Of a stretch of DNA of 64,000 nucleotides, positions 1 to 8,802 are shown piece after piece. This DNA is from Frankia alni ACN14a (GTDB lineage Bacteria; Actinomycetota; Actinomycetes; Frankiales; Frankiaceae). Location: NCBI RefSeq assembly GCF_000058485.1, contig NC_008278.1:2412962-2476961 (forward strand), in the 5' to 3' direction. The notes below the pieces were generated by a model. That model had not been told where the DNA came from, did no database searches, and was given only the letters and a program-made list of their open reading frames with translations. The first letter of the stretch is position 1. Each line of letters starts with the position of its first letter. A program made the position numbers and the translations under genes.

Positions 1-426
1 CCGACGATCCCGAGCGCCTCGGCCCGCGCGGCCCAGGCCGCGCCGCCGCCCCCGCCACCCCCGCCGCCGCCCACCCCCGCGCCGGTCCAGCCGGCCCCGC
101 CGACGCCGAGCTACCTGCAGACGCCGCCGTCACCGATCGCCCAGGCGAACGTCGGGCACTACCATCCCGAGCCGCTGCCGGGGGCGCCGGCCGCCCACGA
201 GCGCGTCTCGCCCGGCGAGTCGACGGTGATCCCGACGGTGGAGTCGCGCATCGCGCCGCCCGTGCGGGAACCCGTGGAGCCGGCGGCCGACCCCGGCTAC
301 GCCCAGCCGCACCGGGTCGACCCGCCACGGGCGACGGGGCCGCGACCGACCTACCCGCCGCCGCGCCGCCCCGTTCGGCCGGTGGCCGACGACGACGAGC
401 TGGACGTGCCGGACTTCCTCAAATAG
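1..426 (+). CDS. ftsZ: Cell division protein FtsZ, C-terminal part (5' truncated by window)
   Basis: The frame is open from base 1 and ends at TAG 424-426. What remains is a long Pro/Ala-rich linker closing with the acidic tail DDELDVPDFLK, the conserved actinobacterial FtsZ C-terminal peptide that binds partners such as SepF. The GTPase domain lies outside the window. FtsZ is the tubulin-like GTPase that forms the cytokinetic ring. The following genes (pgeF, yggS, sepF, yggT, divIVA) are the classic downstream neighbours of ftsZ in Actinobacteria, which supports the call. The linker is unusually proline-rich, in keeping with many other proteins in this window. Confidence 0.9.
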   Translation, partial: PTIPSASARAAQAAPPPPPPPPPPTPAPVQPAPPTPSYLQTPPSPIAQANVGHYHPEPLPGAPAAHERVSPGESTVIPTVESRIAPPVREPVEPAADPGYAQPHRVDPPRATGPRPTYPPPRRPVRPVADDDELDVPDFLK

Positions 427-450
427 CCCGCGCCGGGCAGACTTCCGGCC

Positions 451-1134
451 ATGCCGGTTCTCGTCACCTCCCGCGCGGGCGGGGTCAGCGTGCCGCCGTT
501 CGGCGGGCTCAATCTCGGTGATCATGTCGGCGACGCCGAGGATGCCGTCGCCGCCAACCGGCGCCGGCTGGCCGAGCGGCTGCGGATGCCGGTGCAGTAC
601 ATGCGCCAGGTACACGGCACGCGGGTCGTCGTCGCGCGCGAGCCGGCCCCACCGCCGGAGGCGGACGCCCTCGTGACCGACGTGCCGGGCCTCGCGCTGG
701 CGGTGATGGTCGCCGACTGCGCGCCGGTGCTGTTCGAGTCCCCGACGGCGGTGGGGGTCGCGCACGCCGGGCGGGCCGGCATGACCGACGGAGTGATCGA
801 CGCGACGCTGGCGGCGTTCGACCGGCTCGGTGTCCCGGCGGATCGGCTCACCGTCACCATCGGCCCGTGCGTCTGTGCGGGCTGCTACGAGGTGCCGGCG
901 GAGCTGCGCCGGGAGGTCGAGCAGCGGGTGCCGGGTAGCGCGGCGGCGACGCGGCGGGGGACCGCCGCGATCGACCTGCGGGCGGGCATCCACCATCAGC
1001 TCACCGCGGCGGGTGTGACCGACATCGCCGTCGCCACCCGCTGCACCGCGGAGGACCCGGAGCTCTACTCCTACCGCCGCGACGGTCGTACCGGTCGGTT
1101 CGCCGGGGTGGCGTGGCTCGGGTCGGCCGCGTGA
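451..1134 (+). CDS. pgeF: Purine nucleoside phosphorylase / laccase-domain protein (YfiH family)
   Basis: A 227-residue protein of the YfiH/PgeF (DUF152) family. Members are zinc enzymes acting on purine nucleosides; older annotation calls them polyphenol oxidase or laccase. Visible family signatures are VMVADCAPVLF and VAHAGRAG, supplying the Cys/His metal ligands, and GPCVCAGCYEV in the C-terminal half. It starts at ATG 451, 24 bases after ftsZ. Its TGA overlaps the GTG start of yggS, so the two are probably translationally coupled. The role in the division cluster is unclear. The gene order is conserved across Actinobacteria. Confidence 0.88.
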   Translation: MPVLVTSRAGGVSVPPFGGLNLGDHVGDAEDAVAANRRRLAERLRMPVQYMRQVHGTRVVVAREPAPPPEADALVTDVPGLALAVMVADCAPVLFESPTAVGVAHAGRAGMTDGVIDATLAAFDRLGVPADRLTVTIGPCVCAGCYEVPAELRREVEQRVPGSAAATRRGTAAIDLRAGIHHQLTAAGVTDIAVATRCTAEDPELYSYRRDGRTGRFAGVAWLGSAA

Positions 1135-2024
1135 TCGCGCGTCCGGACCCGCCCGCCGGGGTCGATCCGGCCGCGGCGGGAAGCGGCGACCCGGCGCGCC
1201 GGGCGGAGCTGGCCCGCCGGCTCAGCGTGATCGAGGAACGGATCGCCACCGCGGCCCGCACGGCCGGGCGCGATCCGGCCGGGCTAACCCTCATCGCTGT
1301 GAGCAAGACCTATCCGGCCGCGGATGTCGTGATGCTGCACACACTCGGGGCGCGCCAGTTCGCCGAGAACCGCGAGCAGGAGGCCGGCCCGAAGGTGACT
1401 ATGGTCACGCGTGAGCTCGCCCAGGTCTCCGGCGACCCGTCCGCGGGCGGCGGGGACGGGCTCGCCGGGGCGGGCGTGGCGCCGGGTGCGGCGGCGGACC
1501 CGGCGCCGGGTGAACCGAACGTCATCTGGCACTTCGTCGGCCAACTTCAGCGCAACAAGGCCCGATCCGTCCTGCGTTGGGCGGACTGGGTCCAGTCGGT
1601 GGACCGATCGGCCCTGGTCGGCGTCCTGTCCCGGCTCGCGGTCGAACGAGGCCGCCCGCTGTCGATCTGCCTGCAGGTCTCGTTGGACTCACGGAGTGAT
1701 TCCCGGGGGCGGGTGGGGTCCGTGGTCGCCGATTCGGGCCGGGGTGGCGTCGATCCAGGGGAGCTTCCGGCGCTGGCTGATCTTGTCGACGAGGCGCCCG
1801 GACTGACACTGCGCGGCGTCATGGCGGTTGCGCCCCGTGGTGAACCAGCACGTCCCGCGTTCGAGCGGCTGCGTGCCGTCGCCGAACGGCTGGTCGTGGA
1901 CCACCCTCAGGCCACCGTGATCAGCGCCGGCATGTCGAGCGATCTCGAGGCCGCGGTGGCCGAGGGCGCGACACACCTTCGGATCGGGACCGCTTTGTTC
2001 GGTGAACGGCCGGGTGTCCCTTAG
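1131..2024 (+). CDS. yggS: YggS-family pyridoxal-phosphate homeostasis protein
   Basis: A PLP-binding protein of the YggS/PROSC family (alanine-racemase-like TIM barrel) that manages free PLP. Recognisable segments are [10 protein letters not shown] with the PLP lysine, [21 protein letters not shown], and the C-terminal [22 protein letters not shown] phosphate-binding region. I choose GTG 1131 because it overlaps the pgeF stop (GTGA); an in-frame GTG lies at 1113. The protein (297 aa) is longer than the usual ~240 because of a Gly/Ala-rich insert at about residues 95-125 and a second one near residues 190-205. Other proteins here have similar low-complexity insertions. Confidence 0.88.
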   Translation: MIARPDPPAGVDPAAAGSGDPARRAELARRLSVIEERIATAARTAGRDPAGLTLIAVSKTYPAADVVMLHTLGARQFAENREQEAGPKVTMVTRELAQVSGDPSAGGGDGLAGAGVAPGAAADPAPGEPNVIWHFVGQLQRNKARSVLRWADWVQSVDRSALVGVLSRLAVERGRPLSICLQVSLDSRSDSRGRVGSVVADSGRGGVDPGELPALADLVDEAPGLTLRGVMAVAPRGEPARPAFERLRAVAERLVVDHPQATVISAGMSSDLEAAVAEGATHLRIGTALFGERPGVP

Positions 2025-2034
2025 AGTCGCGCCC

Positions 2035-2580
2035 ATGGGGCTCGGGCGCAGGGCGATGGTCTACCTCGGTCTGGCCGAGGAGGACGAGGACTATCTCGAC
2101 GACGACGACTACGACGACGGTCGTGCGGTCGGTCATGACGACCGGCGTGCCATGCACGAACCGGTCCCGATGGACCGCACGGTCCGTCGGATCGACGCAC
2201 GGGAGGAGCCGGTCGCCATGCCGCGACGTCCACCGGTCGAACCACTGCGCCCCGCCGGACCTGTGCCGATGCGGCGGGTGATGCCCGTCGAGGAGACGCA
2301 CCCCTACCGGATCACGACGCTTCAGCCACGTAGCTACAATGAGGCGCGGCAGATCGGCGAGGAGTTCAGGGACGGCACCCCCGTTATCATGAACCTCACC
2401 GACATGGACGACGTCGACGCCAAGCGGCTGGTCGACTTCGCCGCCGGGCTGATCTTCGGGCTGCGTGGCGACATCGAGAAGGTGACCAACAAGGTCTTCC
2501 TGCTCTCGCCGCACAACGTCGAGGTCACCGAGACGGACAAGCGACGCATCCGTGAGGGTGGGTTCTACAACCAGTCATGA
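2035..2580 (+). CDS. sepF: Cell division protein SepF
   Basis: SepF anchors FtsZ to the membrane in Actinobacteria, which lack FtsA. The N-terminal [16 protein letters not shown] matches the membrane-binding helix region. An acidic linker follows, then the DUF552 core: [41 protein letters not shown], and a tail ending NVEVTE...GGFYNQS. ATG 2035 is preferred over in-frame GTG 2002 because the upstream extension would overlap yggS and is not family-like; ATG 2053 is also possible. About 181 aa. Confidence 0.93.
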   Translation: MGLGRRAMVYLGLAEEDEDYLDDDDYDDGRAVGHDDRRAMHEPVPMDRTVRRIDAREEPVAMPRRPPVEPLRPAGPVPMRRVMPVEETHPYRITTLQPRSYNEARQIGEEFRDGTPVIMNLTDMDDVDAKRLVDFAAGLIFGLRGDIEKVTNKVFLLSPHNVEVTETDKRRIREGGFYNQS

Positions 2581-2640
2581 CGGGGAGCGCGGACCACTGA
2601 CGCGCCCCCCGGATCCCCAAGGTTTCCAGGAGAGAGCACC

Positions 2641-2925
2641 ATCAGCACACTAGGCGACTTGATCTCATGGGTGCTGCTGGTCTACTTCCTGTTCCTGATA
2701 GCGCGGTGGATCACCGACCTTGTTCTCGTCCTCGGTCGATCGTTCCGTCCGACCGGCCCACTGTTGTTGATCTTCGAATCCGTGTACACGGTGACTGACC
2801 CCCCGTTGCGGCTCATCCGCCGTATCCTGCCCCCGTTGAGGGTGGGTAGCGTATCGCTTGACCTCGGGTATCTGGTGCTCTTCCTGGTGATCTTGGTGCT
2901 GCGAAGCTATGCCCAGAGCCTGTGA
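2641..2925 (+). CDS. YggT-family membrane protein, probable ATC start
   Basis: A small integral membrane protein of the YggT (DUF751-like) family that sits between sepF and divIVA in Actinobacteria. There are two hydrophobic segments (about residues 8-27 and 68-90) and the family signature YTVTDPPLRLIRRILPPLRVG. There is no ATG or GTG near the expected N-terminus. A strong Shine-Dalgarno (AGGAGAG, 2628-2634) lies 6 bases before ATC 2641, which gives a 94-aa product aligning end to end with the N-terminal length known for streptomycete homologues. The next usable start, TTG 2659, is too far from that site and clips the protein. Confidence 0.85.
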   Translation: MSTLGDLISWVLLVYFLFLIARWITDLVLVLGRSFRPTGPLLLIFESVYTVTDPPLRLIRRILPPLRVGSVSLDLGYLVLFLVILVLRSYAQSL

Positions 2926-3018
2926 CGGGGTTGTGTGCACACCGCGAACGCGGGCGCGGCAGACTGCCCGCAGACCGCCCTCTCTTCGGGGAGCGGCGAT
3001 GCCGCACGAGGAGGCGAC

Positions 3019-4002
3019 GTGGCTCTGACACCACAGGACGTACAGAACAAGGTCTTCAGTCCGACGAGGTTCCGCACCGGCTACAACGAGGATGAGGTCG
3101 ACACCTTCCTCGACGAGGTCGAGGCGGAGCTGACCCGGCTGCTCGACGAGAACAGCGATCTGCGCCGGCAGCTCGACGAGGCCCGCCGCTCCGGCGGCGG
3201 CGGCCCCGGGGTCCCCGCGCAGATCCTCGAGGAGAACCAGGGGCTGCGTCGCCAGGTCGAGGAGACCCGTCGCCAGCTCGCCCAGGTCCAGGCGCAGGCC
3301 GCGCAGGCCGCCCAGGTCGCTGCCCGGGAGCGTGCGCAGCAGCAACAGCAGCCGGTGCCCCCGCCCGGCGTCCCGCAGGGCGGCGCCCCGACCACGGTGA
3401 TCCCCGCCGTCGGCTCGGGCGGCGGCGGCGTGCCGGCTCGTGCCGGCTCCGGCCAGGCCTCGGAGGCCGAGATCGAGCAGCGGGTCGCCCGCACGCTCGT
3501 GCTGGCCCAGCGCACCGCCGACGAGGCACTGCGCGAGGCGCGCGCCGAGTCCGAGCGGGCTCGCCGCGAGGCCCGCGCCGACGCCGACCGCATCATCGGC
3601 GAGGCCCGCGCCCACGTCGCCGAGCAGCTCGGCGGCCTGGAGGACGACAAGCGTCGCCTGGAGGGCCAGGTCGAGCAGCTTCGGGCCTTCGAGCGCGAGT
3701 ACCGCACGCGGCTGCGCGCCTACCTGGAGATGCAGCTTCGGGACCTGGACGGCATGCCGACCCAGCCGCCGGCCGTCGGCGCGGGCAACACCCCCCGCCC
3801 CGGCCTGAACCCCGGTGGGCCGACGCCGCCGCCGGCGGTGGGGATGGGCCCGAACGGCGGCCAGCAGAGCCCCGGCCACCAGCCGACGTTCCCGCCCGGC
3901 CCGCCCATGCCCGCCGGCGCCATCGCCCGGGACAACGGCCACGGCGGCCGCCCGGATCTGGACCCCAACCGGCGCGACGCGCCCGGCCTGCAGGAGTTCT
4001 GA
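3019..4002 (+). CDS. divIVA: Polar growth / septum protein DivIVA (Wag31-like)
   Basis: The N-terminus LTPQDVQNKVFSPTRFRTGYNEDEVDTFLDEVE is the DivIVA lipid-binding domain, followed by heptad coiled coil (about residues 28-110). A Gly/Pro/Gln-rich interruption precedes a second coiled coil (about 150-240), and the tail is a disordered Pro/Gly-rich segment ending DAPGLQEF. GTG 3019 follows the Shine-Dalgarno GAGGAGG, so the longer open frame from 2935 is not needed. DivIVA recognises negative membrane curvature and organises polar or septal wall growth. 327 aa. Confidence 0.93.
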   Translation: MALTPQDVQNKVFSPTRFRTGYNEDEVDTFLDEVEAELTRLLDENSDLRRQLDEARRSGGGGPGVPAQILEENQGLRRQVEETRRQLAQVQAQAAQAAQVAARERAQQQQQPVPPPGVPQGGAPTTVIPAVGSGGGGVPARAGSGQASEAEIEQRVARTLVLAQRTADEALREARAESERARREARADADRIIGEARAHVAEQLGGLEDDKRRLEGQVEQLRAFEREYRTRLRAYLEMQLRDLDGMPTQPPAVGAGNTPRPGLNPGGPTPPPAVGMGPNGGQQSPGHQPTFPPGPPMPAGAIARDNGHGGRPDLDPNRRDAPGLQEF

Positions 4003-4168
4003 TCCGTCGCGTCGCCGCACCCCGCCCCGTCGAGATCGTCTCTGCCATGGCCGCGTCGTCCGTGACCACGCCGCGTGCGGCCTGGCCCGTCGGTCCGGTG
4101 TCGGCGAGCACCGCCGTGGCCACCGCGGTGCCGCCGGACCCGCTGGCCCGCCCCGCCCGGACGCGCCC

Positions 4169-4324
4169 ATGCTGATGCTGTGCGGCCTGCTGCTCGCACT
4201 CTGCGCGGTGCTGGCGATCGTCGGGATCGTCGCCGGCAGCGGCTTCGTCTACGCCTCTCTGATTCTGACGCTCATCGCCGCGGCGCTGCTCCCGCTCGGC
4301 GCGCTGCGCCGAACGTCCTCCTGA
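4169..4324 (+). CDS. Small putative membrane protein (51 aa)
   Basis: A short reading frame from ATG 4169 encodes two hydrophobic stretches (about residues 2-22 and 25-44) ending LGALRRTSS. It lies between divIVA and the convergent ileS. I do not recognise a family. The upstream extension of the same frame is Arg-rich and looks non-coding, so the ATG is the most plausible start, but no clear ribosome-binding site is visible. It could be a chance frame in high-GC DNA. The clean transmembrane pattern is the only support. Confidence 0.45.
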   Translation: MLMLCGLLLALCAVLAIVGIVAGSGFVYASLILTLIAAALLPLGALRRTSS

Positions 4325-4354
4325 GCAGCGCCGCGGCGATCGTCGGCGCGGCGC

Positions 4355-7300
4355 CTAGCCGGCCGCGGGAGTGTGCCGCGCCAGGCTGAACGCCAGGCCC
4401 AGCTCCTGCGCCTCCGAACGCAGATCCGCCTCGCCCTCCGCGGCCTCGGTGAAGGAGACCGCGAGCACCTCCTCGGCCACGGTGTCCCCGTGGGTCCGCA
4501 GGGCGAGCGCGGTGGCCGCGCGGGTCGCCGACCAGCGCACGTCCACCCGGTCGGTGATCTCCAGGCCGGCGGCCTTGCGCGCGTCCTGCAGCACCCGCAC
4601 CACGTCGCGGGCGAGTCCGGCCCGGGCCAGCTCCGGGGTGATCTCCAGATCGAGCGCGACCGACAGGCCGGACTCGGCGGTGACGGCCCAGCCCTGCCGC
4701 GGCGTCTCCGTGATGATCAGTTCGTCGCCGGACAGCTCGACGGGTTCGCCGTCGACGGTGACGGTCAGCCGGCCGTCGACCGGCGTCCCGGCGGCGGGGA
4801 TCGCGGCCGCGACCGCCTTGGTGTTCTTGCCGAAGCGCCGGCCCAGGGCGCGGAAGTTCGGCTTCACGGTGATGTCGACGACGTCCGCGGTCGCGGCCTC
4901 GACGACGGTGACGTTGAGCTCCTCGGCGATCTGGGCGCGCAGCTCGGCGGACAGCTCGCCGAACGCGGCGGCGCCGACGACGGCCCGGGGCAGCGGCTGG
5001 CGGGTGCGCACCCCGCTGCCGGCCCGCGCGGCGCGGCCGAGCTCGACGATGCGGCGCACGAGGTCCATCTGCGTGGACAGGCGCTGCGAGTGCAGGCCGG
5101 CCGGCAGCTCGGGCCAGGCGGCCAGGTGCACCGAGTCGGGTGCCGTGGGGGACGCGTCGGCGAACAGCCGGGCCCACAGCCAGTCGGTCAGGAACGGCGT
5201 GAACGGGGCCATCACCCGGGTCAGCGCGTCCAGGCAGGTGTAGAGGGTGGTCAGGGCGTCCGGATCGCCGGCCCAGAACCGCCGCCGCGACCGGCGGACG
5301 TACCAGTTGGACAGGTCGTCGATGAACCGGGCGATCCGCCGCCCGGCGCGCAGCGAGTCGAAGCCGGCGAGCGACTCGTCCACCTCGGTCACCGTGGCCG
5401 CGAGCTCGGACAGCGCCCAGCGGTCCAGGACGTGCCGCTCGGCGGGCGCCGCCGCGGCCGGGCCCGCGCCGGGGTGCCAGCCGGCCGCGCCCGCATACAG
5501 GGCGAAGAAGGAGGCGGTGTTCCAGTAGGTCAGCAGGACCTTGCGGACGATGTCCTCGATCGCCTCGTGGCCGACCCGGCGGTCCGCCCACGGGGAGCCG
5601 CCGGCGAGCATCAGCCAGCGCACCGCGTCCGCGCCGTGCCGCTCGAACAGCTCGAACGGGTCGAGGACGTTGCCGACGTGCTTGCTCATCTTGCGGCCCT
5701 CGGCGTCGAGTAGCAGCCCGAGGCAGAGCACCGTCTCGTAGGAGGATCGGTCGAACACCAGGGTCCCGATCGCCATCAGGGTGTAGAACCAGCCCCGGGT
5801 CTGGTCGATCGCCTCGCAGATGTACTGCGCCGGGTACTGCCGGGCGAAGTCGTCGGCGTTCTGGTGCGGCGCGCCCCACTGGGCGAACGGCATCGCCCCG
5901 CTGTCGTACCAGACGTCGATCACCTCGGGCACCCGGTGCGCGGTCGCGCCGCAGGCCGGGCAGGAGATGGTGACCTCGTCGACGAAGGGGCGGTGCGGGT
6001 CGAGGGTGGCGAGATCGCGCCCGGCGAGCTCGGACAGCTCCGCGATCGACCCGACGCAGACCATGTGGTCCGGGTCGTCGTCGCAGCGCCAGATCGGCAG
6101 CGGCGTGCCCCAGTAGCGGTTGCGGGACAGCGCCCAGTCGACGTTGCCGCGCAGCCATTCGCCGTAGCGCCCGGTCTTGATCCGCTCGGGGTGCCAGTCC
6201 GTCGCCTCGTTCTGGGCCAGCAGCTGCTCGCGGATCGCGGTGGTGCGGATGTACCAGGACGGCAGCGGGTAGTAGATCAGCGGGGTGTGGCAGCGCCAGC
6301 AGTGCGGGTAGCTGTGCGTGAAGGTCAGCCCCCGCCACAGCCGGCCGCGCTCGCGCAGGTCCGCGGTCAGGGGGGCGTCGGCGTCCTTGAAGAACAGCCC
6401 GCCGACGAGCGGGGTGTCGGCGAGGAACCGGCCGTCGGTGCCGATGGGGTTGACCACCGGTAGGCCGGCGGCCCGGCAGACCGCGAGGTCCTCCGCGCCG
6501 AACGCCGGCGACTGGTGCACCAGGCCGGTGCCGTCGGTCGTGGTCACGTACTCGGCGAGGACCACCGAGTGCGGGGTGCCGGTGCCGGCGGCGAACCGCT
6601 CGGCGGCCAGCAGCTCGAACGGGCGGGTGTAGCGGGCGCCGGCGAGCGCGGTGCCGCGGAAGCGCTCGACGACCTCGGCGTCCTCACCGACGGCGGCGGC
6701 GACCAGCGGCTCGGCGACGACGAACAGCTCGCCGCCGGCGGCGCGGACCAGGGCGTAGTCGACGTCCGGGTGGGCGGCGACGGCGGTGTTCGACACCAGC
6801 GTCCACGGCGTCGTCGTCCAGACCAGCAGCTCCGCGCCACGCGCGGCGAGCCCGAGGTCGTCGGCGACCAGCGGGAAACGGACGTAGACCGAGGGGTCGT
6901 CCACGTCGGCGTAGCCCTGGGAGACCTCGTGGTCGCTCAGCGGCGTCTCGTCGCGCGGGCAGTACGGGGTGACGCGGAAGTCCTCGACGAGCAGACCCTT
7001 GTCGAAGATCTGCTTCAGCGACCACCAGACGCTCTCGATGTAGCTGGTGTCCATCGTGCGGTAGGCGCTGTCGAGGTCGACCCAGTAGCCCATCCGCTCC
7101 GTCATCGCGGAGAAGTCGGCGACGTGGCGCAGCACCGACTCGCGGCAGCGGGCGTTGAACTCGGCGATCCCGTAGGCCTCGATGTCGTTCTTGCTGGTGA
7201 AGCCGAGCTCCTTCTCCACCGCGAGCTCGACGGGCAGCCCGTGGCAGTCCCAGCCGGCGCGGCGGGGGACGTGGAAGCCCTTCATCGTCCGGTAGCGCGG

Positions 7301-7546
7301 GAACAGGTCCTTGAAGACCCGCGCCTCGACGTGGTGGGCGCCCGGCTTGCCGTTCGCGGTCGGCGGCCCCTCGTAGAAGACCCACAGCGGGCGGTCCGCG
7401 GTGGACTCCAGCGAGCGGTGGAAGACCTTCGCGTCGCGCCAGCGGGCGAGTGTCTCGCGTTCGAAGGCGGGGAGGTCCACCTGCCCGGGCAGCGGGGCGA
7501 AGGTGGGGGTACGCGGGGCGCTGGGGGTACGCGGGGCGGTGGTCAT
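4355..7546 (-). CDS. ileS: Isoleucyl-tRNA synthetase
   Basis: Class I aminoacyl-tRNA synthetase that charges tRNA-Ile, 1063 aa. Visible features are the N-terminal catalytic signature PPTANGKPGAHHVE (about residues 61-74), the editing domain with WTTTPWTLVSNTAVAA, the KMSKH form of the KMSKS loop, and an anticodon-binding C-terminal region. The length and the GAHHVE variant fit the actinobacterial, eukaryote-like IleS branch. I choose ATG 7546 (MTTAPRTP); the extension to 7591 is basic and poorly conserved in style. A T-box leader lies upstream, so expression should respond to uncharged tRNA-Ile. It is convergent with the divIVA cluster. Confidence 0.96.
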   Translation of the reverse strand: MTTAPRTPSAPRTPTFAPLPGQVDLPAFERETLARWRDAKVFHRSLESTADRPLWVFYEGPPTANGKPGAHHVEARVFKDLFPRYRTMKGFHVPRRAGWDCHGLPVELAVEKELGFTSKNDIEAYGIAEFNARCRESVLRHVADFSAMTERMGYWVDLDSAYRTMDTSYIESVWWSLKQIFDKGLLVEDFRVTPYCPRDETPLSDHEVSQGYADVDDPSVYVRFPLVADDLGLAARGAELLVWTTTPWTLVSNTAVAAHPDVDYALVRAAGGELFVVAEPLVAAAVGEDAEVVERFRGTALAGARYTRPFELLAAERFAAGTGTPHSVVLAEYVTTTDGTGLVHQSPAFGAEDLAVCRAAGLPVVNPIGTDGRFLADTPLVGGLFFKDADAPLTADLRERGRLWRGLTFTHSYPHCWRCHTPLIYYPLPSWYIRTTAIREQLLAQNEATDWHPERIKTGRYGEWLRGNVDWALSRNRYWGTPLPIWRCDDDPDHMVCVGSIAELSELAGRDLATLDPHRPFVDEVTISCPACGATAHRVPEVIDVWYDSGAMPFAQWGAPHQNADDFARQYPAQYICEAIDQTRGWFYTLMAIGTLVFDRSSYETVLCLGLLLDAEGRKMSKHVGNVLDPFELFERHGADAVRWLMLAGGSPWADRRVGHEAIEDIVRKVLLTYWNTASFFALYAGAAGWHPGAGPAAAAPAERHVLDRWALSELAATVTEVDESLAGFDSLRAGRRIARFIDDLSNWYVRRSRRRFWAGDPDALTTLYTCLDALTRVMAPFTPFLTDWLWARLFADASPTAPDSVHLAAWPELPAGLHSQRLSTQMDLVRRIVELGRAARAGSGVRTRQPLPRAVVGAAAFGELSAELRAQIAEELNVTVVEAATADVVDITVKPNFRALGRRFGKNTKAVAAAIPAAGTPVDGRLTVTVDGEPVELSGDELIITETPRQGWAVTAESGLSVALDLEITPELARAGLARDVVRVLQDARKAAGLEITDRVDVRWSATRAATALALRTHGDTVAEEVLAVSFTEAAEGEADLRSEAQELGLAFSLARHTPAAG

Positions 7547-7599
7547 CGTGACGGACCCGGTCTTCCTCGGTCGTGGCTGGCGTCGGACCAACGGAGGGA

Positions 7600-7880
7600 C
7601 GACGCCTCACCGGCCGCGCGTGACGACGGCCGACGGGCCTGCCCGCCGCCGCGTCCCGCCCGGGACCGGGGGTACCGCGGTACCACCCTCCTTGCACGCC
7701 CCGGCTCGGCCGATCCGCCGGGGCGGAGCGGGCCGTGGGGCGGCCTCTCGTCAGAGCTCGCGGCGGCCGGGTCTACTGGGGACTCCGCCGGCTCGCGCCC
7801 GCGGGGTCCCGTTCTGCCGGCGGCTCGGGGGTGATCTTCGCGACGCGCTGACCACCGGGCTTCCACCAACCCCGGCTCGC
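7600..7880 (-). promoter_or_regulatory. T-box riboswitch upstream of ileS
   Basis: Read on the minus strand, 7691-7672 contains GGGTGGTACCGCGG, the conserved T-box sequence that pairs with the tRNA acceptor end. Upstream, in the expected stem I area, an ATC triplet (complement of 7833-7835) lies in AAGATCACC. It is a good candidate Ile specifier, with an AGTAGA element downstream. No oligo-U terminator follows, and the ATG is about 125 bases away. This agrees with the known actinobacterial class of ileS T-boxes that control translation initiation. The boundaries are approximate. Confidence 0.85.
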
Positions 7881-8013
7881 TCGGGCTGCGCCCGCCGCTA
7901 CTCGTCCCCGTCGACGCCGTGCCGCTGTCGGTGCAGTCTAGTCGACCGCTCGGCGGCTCGGCCGGTGCCCGGCGGGGATCCATCGGGGCGCCCCGTGCGG
8001 GCTGGCCCGTAGA

Positions 8014-8802
8014 GTGGATCGGGTGGGGGCGGAGACGACCATCGGGAGCAGTGTGTCCGAAGATCCCGCCGACCGTGGGTCGGCCGCCACGGGGGGCGCC
8101 GCGGGCACAGCCCGGCGTCCGGTCGTCACGCTGACGGTCGCGGCCCTGGTGATCCTGCTGCTGGACATCGTGACCAAGCACCTCGCGGTGGCCACGTTGT
8201 CCGACCGTGGTCCGGTCGACATCATTCCCGGCGTTCTGGACCTGCGGCTCACCCGCAACTCCGGAGCCGCGTTCAGCCTCGCGGGAGGGGCGACGGTCGT
8301 GCTCAGCCTCGTCGCCCTGGCCGTGATCTCGGTCGTGGTCTTCACCGCCCGCCGGCTGCGGTCGGTGGCCTGGGCGGTCGTGCTCGGCGCCCTGCTCGGC
8401 GGCGCGCTGGGCAACCTGACCGACCGGATCTTCCGTGCGCCCGGCCCGCTGCGCGGCCACGTCGTCGACTTCGTCTACCTGCACCACTGGCCGATCTTCA
8501 ACGCCGCCGACTCGGCGATCGTCTGCGGCGGCGTCCTCGCCGTCGTGCTGTCGCTGCGAGGCATCGGGCTGGACGGCACCCGCTACGGCGACCCCGACCC
8601 CGACCCCGACCCGGCCGCGGCCACCGGTGGGGTGGCCGCGAGCGGGGTGGCCGTCGGTGGCATGGCCGTCTCGGCTGACGGCGCCGGCGCTGCCGGCGCC
8701 GACGACCGCGGCGGCGCGGCCGTCGGCGGAGACGGCGGCGCACTGCGGGCCGAGCCGCCCGCCGACGCCGGCCGAGGCGGCACCGGGCCGGGGGGCCAGT
8801 GA
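8014..8802 (+). CDS. lspA: Lipoprotein signal peptidase (signal peptidase II)
   Basis: A membrane aspartyl protease that removes signal peptides from prolipoproteins. Four hydrophobic segments and the family motifs are visible: [27 protein letters not shown] (first catalytic Asp) and the [18 protein letters not shown] block (second catalytic Asp). GTG 8014 gives 262 aa. In-frame GTG 8053 is an equally possible start after GGGAG. The protein is longer than the usual ~165-200 aa because of a C-terminal low-complexity tail (DPDPDPDP then Gly/Val/Ala repeats). The stop overlaps the rluD start. Confidence 0.93.
   Translation: MDRVGAETTIGSSVSEDPADRGSAATGGAAGTARRPVVTLTVAALVILLLDIVTKHLAVATLSDRGPVDIIPGVLDLRLTRNSGAAFSLAGGATVVLSLVALAVISVVVFTARRLRSVAWAVVLGALLGGALGNLTDRIFRAPGPLRGHVVDFVYLHHWPIFNAADSAIVCGGVLAVVLSLRGIGLDGTRYGDPDPDPDPAAATGGVAASGVAVGGMAVSADGAGAAGADDRGGAAVGGDGGALRAEPPADAGRGGTGPGGQ

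Noticed and set aside
2665-4170. A 501-codon frame on the minus strand opposite yggT and divIVA
   Set aside because: Composition is Arg/Gly/His-rich antisense of known genes; no motif, no ribosome-binding site.
4373-5713. A 446-codon plus-strand frame inside ileS
   Set aside because: Pure antisense shadow of ileS with low-complexity Gly/Arg composition.
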